A stretch of DNA of 58,584 bases from Saccharopolyspora aridisoli (GTDB lineage: Bacteria > Actinomycetota > Actinomycetes > Mycobacteriales > Pseudonocardiaceae), in contig NZ_SMKV01000035.1 in assembly GCF_004348445.1 (NCBI RefSeq), positions 1 to 58,584 of the forward strand, in the 5' to 3' direction. The stretch's first letter is position 1. Each line of letters begins with the position of its first letter. The notes beneath the pieces are model-generated. The model did no database searches. It saw nothing but the letters and a program-made list of their open reading frames with translations, and was not told the origin of the DNA. A program made the translations under genes and the position numbers. Shown one piece after another: positions 17,703 through 24,952 of this stretch.

Positions 17703-19073
17703 TCACGCCTGGCGGAACCGCCGGACTTCCTCGAAGAGGTCACGGGAATCCGAGTTGGCCCGGTTCTTGCCCGCTTCCAGCTCCAGTGGTTTGAGCCGGT
17801 CGGCGACCCGGGCGGACTTCACACGCTCACCGAACTGCAGCGCACGGCGCCCGACCCTCAGGCCCTCCTGAACGTCGCCTGCCCGGAAGTGGTTGGTTGC
17901 CTGCAGGCTCAACCCGAAAACGTGGGTCCGCTGCATGTCCGCGCCATAGGCCTCGTTGCACTTGATGGTCTCGGCGACCGCGATCGAGGCGTGCTTCTTG
18001 GGATCGAACACCGCCAGCGCGTCGTGCGCGGAGCCGATCATCCCGTGCAGGTCGTTCTCGGTGAAGAAGCGGACCCAGTCCGGAGCGTCGTCCACGTTGG
18101 CGCGGGCGAACTCGTCCTTCGTGCGGCCCACCATCTTCTGCACCTGGTCGGGCTTGTTGAGCATCCCGTAGGCCCAGGCCTCGTTCGCGCACAACACCGC
18201 GACGGTCAGCGAAGAACCTGATTCCTGGGCCGCGATCTGGCCCAGCTGGAACAGCTTCAACGCCTCGTTGGGCTCCTGGTAGTGCAGGTAGACCCGGCCC
18301 ATCCGGTACAGCACGCTGGCCACGAGGCTGTCGTCGTCGGCGCGCTTGGCGAACTCCAGGGCGCGGCCGAAGTGGCTGCGCGCCGGGTCCAGCAAGCCCA
18401 CGTCGAACGAGGTCCAGCCGGCCAGGCTGTGCATGTCCGCCAGCGCCACGAACAGCTGCTTGCGCACGGGATCGCTGGAGGTGGAGTCCAGCAGCTGCTG
18501 GGCCCACGAGAGCTGGGCGACCACGGCGTCGCGGCAGGTGCCGCCGCCGTATCGGTAGTCGAGGTCACGCAGGGCCTTGGTGGCGGCCTGGATCTGCTGC
18601 ACATCGGTCATGCCGATGCGTGCCGGAGCCGGAGTTTGGGCGTTGGCGGGTGCCCAAGCGCTGTCTTCGGTGCCGAACACCGCGGCGCCCATGGTCACCG
18701 CGGCCGCGTGGGACAGGAACTTCCGACGCTTCACCGATTCGTCCTCCTCAGCTTCCAGGGCGTTCGTCGCCTTCGCGACCCGCATGGCGGTCGCCCCGTC
18801 GTAGGCGAGGCCCATGTAGCCCCGCGGGATGCCGAGCCCGTCGGCTATTCGGGCCAGCACGTCATACGCCATGACCTGCCGACCCTTGAGGATCTCTGAC
18901 ACCTCGGACTGGGATTGGCCCGTCGAGGCGGCGATCTGCCGCTGCGAGACCCCGTGCCGGCGCAGTTGCCGGTAGACCTCGCTGACGTCCCTCCGGGCCA
19001 GCGCATCCCGCATCTCCCGCTCGTTCCAAACGTCGGGTGTAACGGGCGAGCCGCCAGATCCGATGATGTTCAT
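17703..19073 (-). CDS. XRE family helix-turn-helix regulator with TPR-like C-terminus
   Basis: Cytoplasmic DNA-binding regulator, 456 residues. Seen: an HTH near residues 25–75 (LRRHGVSQRQIAASTGQSQS then EVSEILKGRQV), followed by a Tat-like stretch KRRKFLSHAAAVTMGAAVFG that is common in this actinobacterial regulator class although the protein is not expected to be exported, then many helical repeats resembling TPRs (for example YRMGRVYLHYQEPNEALKLF). Start chosen at the ATG with AGGGGG 5 nt upstream; an upstream in-frame ATG at 19130 lacks one. It diverges from two small genes and heads a leftward run with the APH-like gene. The sensed signal is unknown. Confidence 0.88.
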   Translation of the reverse strand: MNIIGSGGSPVTPDVWNEREMRDALARRDVSEVYRQLRRHGVSQRQIAASTGQSQSEVSEILKGRQVMAYDVLARIADGLGIPRGYMGLAYDGATAMRVAKATNALEAEEDESVKRRKFLSHAAAVTMGAAVFGTEDSAWAPANAQTPAPARIGMTDVQQIQAATKALRDLDYRYGGGTCRDAVVAQLSWAQQLLDSTSSDPVRKQLFVALADMHSLAGWTSFDVGLLDPARSHFGRALEFAKRADDDSLVASVLYRMGRVYLHYQEPNEALKLFQLGQIAAQESGSSLTVAVLCANEAWAYGMLNKPDQVQKMVGRTKDEFARANVDDAPDWVRFFTENDLHGMIGSAHDALAVFDPKKHASIAVAETIKCNEAYGADMQRTHVFGLSLQATNHFRAGDVQEGLRVGRRALQFGERVKSARVADRLKPLELEAGKNRANSDSRDLFEEVRRFRQA

Positions 19074-19296
19074 TTGACCCCCTGACGCTCTCAAACGGGC
19101 GTTGGTCGCAGAGTAAGCGCACTGCGGCAACTCGGTGAAGCCCGTATCGGTAGAGGTGATCGGTTGCGGTGAAGTCCGCTTACCGCTCGTCGCGGCCTTC
19201 GGTCCGGTCGTCGCCTGTCCTCTAGGCGAAGCGACCGCCAGGCACCAATGTAGTCATCAGCAAGCAGCGAGCACGGACGGGATCTGGGGCAGGACG

Positions 19297-19551
19297 ATGG
19301 ACATTCGAGCGACGCACTCGCGGCAGGGGGATGGCGGAACCCCGCACGTTCCGGCACCCGCCGACCGCCGTCGTTGGTGGCACGTCGACTGCCGCGATGT
19401 CGCGAACGCGCATCGGAGCCTGGCCGTGCTCGTCAACAGGGACAAGGTGGTGCTCGTCGGGCCTCCCGGCCATGCCGCGGAACTCGAAAGCCGTGGTGCA
19501 GGTCAGTTGTCGATGGCGTTGCGGGATGCCGCAACGCAGGCGAGAAAGTGA
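19297..19551 (+). CDS. small hypothetical protein divergent from the XRE regulator
   Basis: 84-residue protein, no family recognised. Seen: a central core RRRWWHVDCRDVANAHRSLAV then LVNRDKVVLVGPPGHAAEL that looks like a compact alpha/beta fold, flanked by polar ends; no membrane segment. Small proteins of this kind often lie divergent from XRE/TPR regulators in actinomycetes and are frequent regulator targets (general observation). ATG with GGGGCAGG upstream. An in-frame upstream ATG at 19135 is less likely. Thirteen bases separate its stop from the next small gene. Confidence 0.65.
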   Translation: MDIRATHSRQGDGGTPHVPAPADRRRWWHVDCRDVANAHRSLAVLVNRDKVVLVGPPGHAAELESRGAGQLSMALRDAATQARK

Positions 19552-19564
19552 CGGTGGACGTCTC

Positions 19565-19903
19565 ATGGACGAGATCCTGGGGCAGGTGTTGCGCAGCGCG
19601 GTGCGTGAGCGGCTCGATGTTCTTTCCGAGCTCGCCGACCGCGCGGACGCCTCCTCCCTGCTCTCCGTGGCGCGCTCCGAACTCCCGCGGTTGACCGCGG
19701 GATGGCGGGCGCTGCTCACCGCGCACGAAGCCGACGAGAAGGGCAACTGCCCAGAGTGCTCCGGACGTCGACGCCCAACGAGAGCACCGTGCTCGGTGTG
19801 GGAGTCGGCCTACGAACACCTGGTGGCAGGAGCTCTCGCACCCCGTCCCGCACGGCACCTGCGACCGGCGCACGCTTTGCAGCCGGCCACGCCGGTGCCG
19901 TAA
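19565..19903 (+). CDS. small CxxC protein (hypothetical)
   Basis: 112-residue protein. Seen: a helical N-terminal half (MDEILGQVLRSAVRERLDVL) then RLTAGWRALLTAHEADEKG, a CPEC pair (GNCPECSGRRR) followed by APCSVWESAYEHLVAG, giving three cysteines that could bind zinc or iron. Proteins with this GWRALL…CPxC…PCxVW layout recur beside XRE regulators in actinomycetes; function unknown. The ATG lies 13 nt after the preceding gene's stop, so the two are probably co-transcribed. The last ~20 residues are low-complexity, rich in Pro, Arg and Ala. Confidence 0.65.
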   Translation: MDEILGQVLRSAVRERLDVLSELADRADASSLLSVARSELPRLTAGWRALLTAHEADEKGNCPECSGRRRPTRAPCSVWESAYEHLVAGALAPRPARHLRPAHALQPATPVP

Positions 19904-20159
19904 GCCGGCGGACTCGGACCCGGACAGCAGCACCTCCTCCCCGACCCGGGACCGAGCAACCGCCAGGTGGCGGCCGATGAGCGCTTAGTCGCGAATCCCC
20001 GACCCCGGCCAACGCGAGTCGGCCGCCACCAAGCTCCACCGCTGTGACAACCCAAGACTTCCGCGGGCCGGTGCTGACGCACTCCCCTCCCCCCGACCGG
20101 TACCGGTCCGCGGACTCCAACCACCCCGGGATCACCGTTTCCCCGAACGGCCCGGGGGT

Positions 20160-20213
20160 GGAAAAGGCCCTGGACGCGACCTCCCCGACTCGCGCCCAGG
20201 GCCTTTCCTCGTT
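20160..20213. terminator. long terminator-like hairpin
   Basis: GGAAAAGGCCCTGGACGCGA pairs with TCGCGCCCAGGGCCTTTCC, with one bulge and one mismatch, around a ~10-nt loop. It lies downstream of the two small + strand genes and could also stop leftward transcription. Confidence 0.65.
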
Positions 20214-20372
20214 CGTGCTTCGGTTGGTCGCCTCTGGTGCCGGTATGCATCTGGTGTCCGGCCAGGTCTTGGACCTGTGCTTGCACGACTTCGTGGTCAG
20301 CCTGCTTGGCGGTGCGAGGGCCGGAACTCGATCGGCGCTGGGCCTCCGCGCGCCGCGACTCATGCACGTCCC

Positions 20373-20397
20373 GAGTACACGCCGTCGCGGCGTGCTC
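20373..20397 (-). terminator. hairpin downstream of the large HAD/DIT1 fusion gene
   Basis: CACGCCG and CGGCGTG around TCG, with a further partly paired GAG/CTC, about 100 nt past the stop of the leftward 1142-residue gene. Candidate terminator; no T-run. Confidence 0.4.
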
Positions 20398-20496
20398 GCC
20401 ACAGCACCGCTTTAAGACCCGCGACGGCGCGAGTCGCTCAGGTGGTGGAGGAAGCACCGGCTTCGCCGATTGGCTGCCGGAGGTTCGTCGCTGTCC

Positions 20497-23400
20497 TCAC
20501 TTCCTGCGGAGCCGTGCTCTTCCGGCGAAGTCCGCTTCTAGTCTCAGGCCCTCTCGGGGTGGAACTCCGCGCGGGGTGGGAACTTCCGGCGGCTCGATCA
20601 GCTGGGTCCGGTCTGCCGGGACCATGGCCCAGGGTTGGCGTGGGCCCAGGAGCGGTGAGTAGACCGGGACGAAACCCTGGTCCAGCAACGAGATGGCGAA
20701 GTCGATCGCGACGTGGCCGCGCGGGTCGAGGACTCCGGTTCCCTGCCAGGGCAGCAGGCCCGAACCGCCGAGGTAGGTGAATCCGAGGCAGCCCTGCCGG
20801 ACCGCGCTGAGCGTCAACCGCACCCGGTTCGGGAACATCCGCTCGTAGCCGAACTCCTCGTCGACCTGCATCGTCGCCATGTAGCGGATGACCGTGTGCC
20901 ACGCGCGGCGCAGCACCGCGCGCCGTCCCTGCCGGACCTCGGCGGAGGCGCTGGGATCGCTGACGTTGTAGATGTCGGCGTACAGGGCGGCCGACCACTC
21001 CAGCCGATCGGTGCCCGCCGGTACCGTCACCGGAACCGAGTACACCAGCGACATCAGTATTTCTCGGAACAACCCGATCACGTGCGGCGCGAACTCGGTC
21101 TCCGCCATCGACCAGTCGTGCACCGATTCCAGGGTGCGCAACGGGTTGTCGGTGATGTCGAAGTCGCGCAGCCGATCGCTGAGCAGCTTCCGGTAGTTCG
21201 CGATCCGGCGGGCGCGCTCGGCGGGCAGGCCCGGCCCGAGCCGCTGCTCGGCGACCTCGTCGATGTCGGCCACCGTCGTCCGGTCCCCGATGCCGACGAG
21301 ATCCACGTACTCGCGCAGCTTCCGCTGGTAGGCGTCGGCGATCGCGGCCGGCCTGCTGCGGAAGTGCCTTCCGTCGGTGAGGATGTTGAAGTGCAGTCCC
21401 GGCGGGTACACGGCTGCGACCGCGCGCTGCATCTCGCGCAACCGCGCCATCGCGCCCAGCTCGGCGAGGTCGGGCAGCGGGCCGGACGCCTTGAGCCGGT
21501 TCAGGCACTGCTTGACCGGGAACCCCAGGAGCACCACGTCGATCGGTGCCCCGCCGCGCACCGGGGTTTCGGCGTCCCGCTTGAGGTCGGCGAGCTGGTA
21601 GTTGGCGCGCGAACCCTTGATGAACTGCTTGCGGGTCAGCACGTGGTGCAGCGCGGCGAGCACGCGCTCGACGTCATCCGGGTGCTCGTCCAGGCCGAAC
21701 TTCGCGATCGCACCACGACCGGTGCGCTGCGCGGCCCGGTCGGTGTCGGCGACGATCGAGTCCACGATGGACTGAGTTTCACCCTCGGTGAGGTGCACCG
21801 CCCAGCGGCCGGCCAGCCGGTTCCGGCGCATCGCGCCGATCTGCAGTTCCTCCAGGGAATGCGTGTTGGACAGCTTCGGTCCGCCCGGCGCGCTGGGCCG
21901 CGTCTCGAAGGTGGCGATCACCGCGGCGTCGTCGGCGGTGGGAGCGCCCGGCCGCCGCTGCGCGGCCAGGCCCGGGATCTCCACCGCGACCGGAAGCGCA
22001 TCGTCGAACTCCGCGCGCACCGCCGTCCTGTTCTCCCCTTCGTCGTCGAAGACCGCGACGACGTCCAGCTCGCCGAGGGCGCGAATCCGCTCCGCCTTGA
22101 CCTCGGCGATCGGCCGGGAGACGTCGCTCGGCACGACCAGCAGTGTCGCGTCCGGCACACCGGCCTCGGCCAGCAGCTCGGCGGTGATCCCCCGGAACCG
22201 CTCCTTGCGGGCAGTGCAGAACACGACCTGGCCACCGGCGTCCTGCACGTCCCAGACGAACCGGGCCAGACCGGGGTTGACGCTGTCGGTGCGCAGCCGC
22301 TCGCGCGGCCGGGACTGGAAGGCGCGCAGGAAATCACCGCGCAGCGCGTCCCAGTCCACCGCCGGGTAGCGCTCGCCGAGCCCTGCGGAGCGCACGAAGT
22401 TCTCCCAGCTGCCGGGCAGGTGCGTCGGCAGCACCGGAAGCGTCGCCGGGCCGGCCAGTTCCAGGATGCCGCCGGGCGCGCCGGGCCGAGGTCCGGAGAT
22501 CGCGCGGGCGGCATCGGTGATCCGCTGCAACGGGATCAGGCCGCACAGGTCGACGTCGATGACGACAGCGGGCCGCGGCGCGTCCGGGTTCCACCGGCGC
22601 TCGCGGGTGCCCTGCTGCACGCGGTCGAGCACCGACTTGAGCACGCGGTCCTGGCTCTCCGGCACGGTGTGCGCGTAGCTCTGCAGCGGCTGCTCACCGG
22701 AGAGCAGCTCGGCGGTGTGCGGAGCGAGGTAGCGCAGCTCCTCGCCGATGACCCGCCACACCGCATCGCGCACCTCGCGGCCGCGGTCACCGGGGCGCAG
22801 CGAGGCGAATCCCTCTCCCAGCCGTTCCAGCGTGCTGACCAGCGCGCTGACCCCGGTGGTGACCTCCGCGCGGCTCGGTTCGGCGGTGATCCGCTCGTGG
22901 TCGGTGACCACGATCCGGCCGGTGGCCTGCAACTCCGGCGAGAGCTCGACCGCGAAACCCGTCTCGTCCAGTGCGAAGAGGCCGAGGCCGTGGGTGTCCA
23001 GCGCAAGCCGGAACACCCGCAGCAGCGGCCGCACGAAGTGCTCCAGGAAGTGGTCGAGCTCGTCCTCGCGACGCGCGAACCGGTTGTCCAGCACGACCCT
23101 CAGCAGCTTCGGAGCGCCGTGGGAGTCCGGGTGCAGCAGCGCGTTGAGGTCGGCGGCGATCGTGCCGCCCGGATGCCTGGGGTGCGCGGGGGCCGGGTCG
23201 ATGACCCGCAGCAGCGCGGTCGTCCCGGTGCCGGTGTCGACCACCGCTCCCGGGACCGGCTGGGTGGCGCAGTGCATCCGCAGTTCCGGGTCGCCGGCGA
23301 CTACCGAGGCGAACTGCTCCCAGCCGCGCAGCGCGCGCAACGCCTGGTCGCGGGAGTCGATGGCCTGCACGCGAACGGCGCGCTCTCGTCGGCCGACGGT

Positions 23401-23925
23401 CACCCCGGCTTCGGGGAACGGCACCTTCGGCCCGGTACCGGGACCGCGCAACGAGGCGAGCACCCGGTGCGCCAGCTCGCGGTCGGTACCGCAGAGCAGG
23501 TCGACGCGCTCGGCCGGGACCTCGGTGACCCGCGGTTGCCGGGTGCGCTCCGGGGTCAGCGAACCGGTGAGCCGGTTCAACCACGCCGCGTCGAAAACCC
23601 GCCGGGTGCGCCGTAATCGGACCAGCGCGCGGTACAGGTCGGCCCAGGTCGCCTCCGCGCCCAGCGGGATCCCGGTTCCGACACCGGCCAGCAGCAGGTC
23701 GCCGTCGGGAGCCTGCTCGACCCAGAGCCCGTAGCCCCCGGCGGTGAGCAGGTCGTTCGCCTCGGCGACGGTGAGCAGGCGCCAAGGTCCCGGGGCGGGG
23801 ATCCCGTCCACCGGCCAGTCGTCCTGCGCGGAGTCCTCCGCCAGCAACGGCAGGGCCGTCTCCGCCTGTCGAGCCGCCACCGCTTCCCTGGCCGTCACGG
23901 GGCCGAGCGGATGGTCTCGGCACAC
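20497..23925 (-). CDS. N-terminal extension / HAD-like / DIT1-PvcA (isonitrile synthase-like) fusion protein
   Basis: 1142-residue protein. Seen, in order: an unassigned N-terminal part (1–~440), with a patch FVRPLLRVFRLALDTHG (~295) faintly like the IucA/IucC siderophore-synthetase core; a HAD-phosphatase-like domain with VVIDVDLCGL (~456), VVFCTARKE (~568) and VAVFDDEGEN (~628); a DIT1/PvcA region with VVLLGFPVKQ (~798), GPLPDLAELGAMARLREMQ (~818), YPPGLHFNILTDGRHFR (~840) and GGSGLLPWQGTG (~1052). PvcA/IsnA convert Tyr or Trp to isocyanides using ribulose 5-phosphate; these motifs are better kept here than in the paralogue at 13631–16048. Product is unproven. GTG start; an inverted repeat lies about 80 nt upstream. 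No PvcB/IsnB-like oxygenase follows. Confidence 0.78.
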   Translation of the reverse strand: MCRDHPLGPVTAREAVAARQAETALPLLAEDSAQDDWPVDGIPAPGPWRLLTVAEANDLLTAGGYGLWVEQAPDGDLLLAGVGTGIPLGAEATWADLYRALVRLRRTRRVFDAAWLNRLTGSLTPERTRQPRVTEVPAERVDLLCGTDRELAHRVLASLRGPGTGPKVPFPEAGVTVGRRERAVRVQAIDSRDQALRALRGWEQFASVVAGDPELRMHCATQPVPGAVVDTGTGTTALLRVIDPAPAHPRHPGGTIAADLNALLHPDSHGAPKLLRVVLDNRFARREDELDHFLEHFVRPLLRVFRLALDTHGLGLFALDETGFAVELSPELQATGRIVVTDHERITAEPSRAEVTTGVSALVSTLERLGEGFASLRPGDRGREVRDAVWRVIGEELRYLAPHTAELLSGEQPLQSYAHTVPESQDRVLKSVLDRVQQGTRERRWNPDAPRPAVVIDVDLCGLIPLQRITDAARAISGPRPGAPGGILELAGPATLPVLPTHLPGSWENFVRSAGLGERYPAVDWDALRGDFLRAFQSRPRERLRTDSVNPGLARFVWDVQDAGGQVVFCTARKERFRGITAELLAEAGVPDATLLVVPSDVSRPIAEVKAERIRALGELDVVAVFDDEGENRTAVRAEFDDALPVAVEIPGLAAQRRPGAPTADDAAVIATFETRPSAPGGPKLSNTHSLEELQIGAMRRNRLAGRWAVHLTEGETQSIVDSIVADTDRAAQRTGRGAIAKFGLDEHPDDVERVLAALHHVLTRKQFIKGSRANYQLADLKRDAETPVRGGAPIDVVLLGFPVKQCLNRLKASGPLPDLAELGAMARLREMQRAVAAVYPPGLHFNILTDGRHFRSRPAAIADAYQRKLREYVDLVGIGDRTTVADIDEVAEQRLGPGLPAERARRIANYRKLLSDRLRDFDITDNPLRTLESVHDWSMAETEFAPHVIGLFREILMSLVYSVPVTVPAGTDRLEWSAALYADIYNVSDPSASAEVRQGRRAVLRRAWHTVIRYMATMQVDEEFGYERMFPNRVRLTLSAVRQGCLGFTYLGGSGLLPWQGTGVLDPRGHVAIDFAISLLDQGFVPVYSPLLGPRQPWAMVPADRTQLIEPPEVPTPRGVPPREGLRLEADFAGRARLRRK

Positions 23926-24004
23926 CGGCGAGGGAAGCCGGGTGCGGCGAGCAGACGTGGGGCAGCCGTGCAGTAACCCACAATGACCTTTCTGTCACGG
24001 AGAA

Positions 24005-24019
24005 TGACGACTCTCGTCA
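24005..24019. promoter_or_regulatory. operator-like inverted repeat upstream of the fusion gene
   Basis: TGACGA-CTC-TCGTCA, a perfect 6-bp inverted repeat with 3-nt spacer, about 80 nt before the GTG of the leftward fusion gene and about 240 nt before the TetR gene. A further TGTCAC lies just beside it. A regulator site is plausible; none is identified. Confidence 0.4.
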
Positions 24020-24259
24020 CACTAGATAGCGACCCTCCGCGTTGACAACATGACTCAATGCATACCGGTTCCCTGTAACGCTCACGATCACCAGGCCGAA
24101 TGGGGTTTTCATCCGCTTGGGATGTAACACTTGGCCCAGGTCAAGTGAACCCAACGAATTCACCCTTTCGCTTGACGAGGTCGGCGGCATGTCCCATACG
24201 CACGGATGTCGGCTCGGCAGCAGACTGGTCGGCACAACTCCAAAACACAGGGAGTCGCA

Positions 24260-24952
24260 TTGCCTGCAGAAATAGCACCGCTGCGGCGCAAGCCCGTGCA
24301 GCAGCGGAGTGCCCAACGCGTGGAGAAGATGCTCGCCGCCACGGCGGGCCTCATCGACGAGGTGGGCTACGACGGATTAACAACCACCCTCATCGCGGAA
24401 CGGGCCGGAGTCGCGGTCGGATCGCTGTACCAGTTCTTCCCGGACAAGCGCGCCGTCGTGCAGGAGCTGACGCTGCGCAACCTGGACCGCTTCGTGCGGA
24501 CCGTGTCCAGCCGCTTCGAGCAGCTCGAACTCGCGCACTGGTGGGATGCCGTGGACGCGGTCTTCGACACCTACCTGACCATGCACCGCGAGGTCCCGGC
24601 GTTCAGCCGACTGCACTTCGGGGACGTGGTCGACCTGCGGCTGCTCGATCCGAGCAAGGACAACAACGCGGTCATCGCGGAGAAGTTGACCGGCCTGATC
24701 GCTGAGGAGTTCCAGCTCGACCCCGCCGACCTCGCCCTGCCGCTGACCGTGGCCGTCGAAGCGGCGGACGCCGTGCTGCACCTGGCGTTCCGGCGCGATC
24801 CCAACGGCGACCAAGCGATGTTGGCCGAGGCCAAGGACCTGGTCCGCGGGTACCTTTCCAACCGGATCACCCAAGGAGAACGGACGAGCTCGCCGGTGGT
24901 CGCGCAGACGATCATGACGAGTTATCCGAACGACTTGCCCTCCCCCCGGTAG
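24260..24952 (+). CDS. TetR/AcrR family transcriptional regulator
   Basis: DNA-binding repressor of about 230 residues. Seen: TetR N-terminal domain RSAQRVEKMLAATAGLIDEV, with the helix-turn-helix TTTLIAERAGVAVGSLYQFF (residues ~40–60) and PDKRAVVQEL; the C-terminal ligand domain is diverse, as usual. Start proposed at a TTG with AGGGAG 5 nt upstream, since no ATG or GTG with a ribosome site lies near; an ATG at 24206 is the alternative. Its 3' end overlaps the convergent aldolase-like gene by 31 nt. It could control that gene, the divergent oxidase, or the fusion gene; the perfect palindrome at 26149 is a candidate target. Confidence 0.9.
   Translation: MPAEIAPLRRKPVQQRSAQRVEKMLAATAGLIDEVGYDGLTTTLIAERAGVAVGSLYQFFPDKRAVVQELTLRNLDRFVRTVSSRFEQLELAHWWDAVDAVFDTYLTMHREVPAFSRLHFGDVVDLRLLDPSKDNNAVIAEKLTGLIAEEFQLDPADLALPLTVAVEAADAVLHLAFRRDPNGDQAMLAEAKDLVRGYLSNRITQGERTSSPVVAQTIMTSYPNDLPSPR

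Larger units (their letters stand above)
19904..20496. other. 593-nt intergenic region with two hairpins
   Basis: No convincing gene. Open frames on both strands here are Arg/Pro/Ser-rich, lack ribosome sites and look like GC-rich noise. Two strong hairpins (listed separately) are the only structure I can defend. A decayed gene between them is possible. Confidence 0.5.

Noticed and set aside
17703..19073. Tat signal in the XRE regulator (KRRKFLSHAAAV)
   Set aside because: Follows an N-terminal DNA-binding domain, is internal, and is a recurrent feature of this cytosolic regulator class.
20713..23616. 967-codon + strand frame opposite the large fusion gene
   Set aside because: Antisense shadow: composition (His/Arg/Gly/Val-rich) and lack of domains, while the minus strand carries ordered motifs shared with the paralogue.
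13631..23925. CRISPR, prophage or transposon origin for the accessory block
   Set aside because: No repeats-spacers, integrase, transposase or flanking direct repeats are visible; base composition matches the rest.
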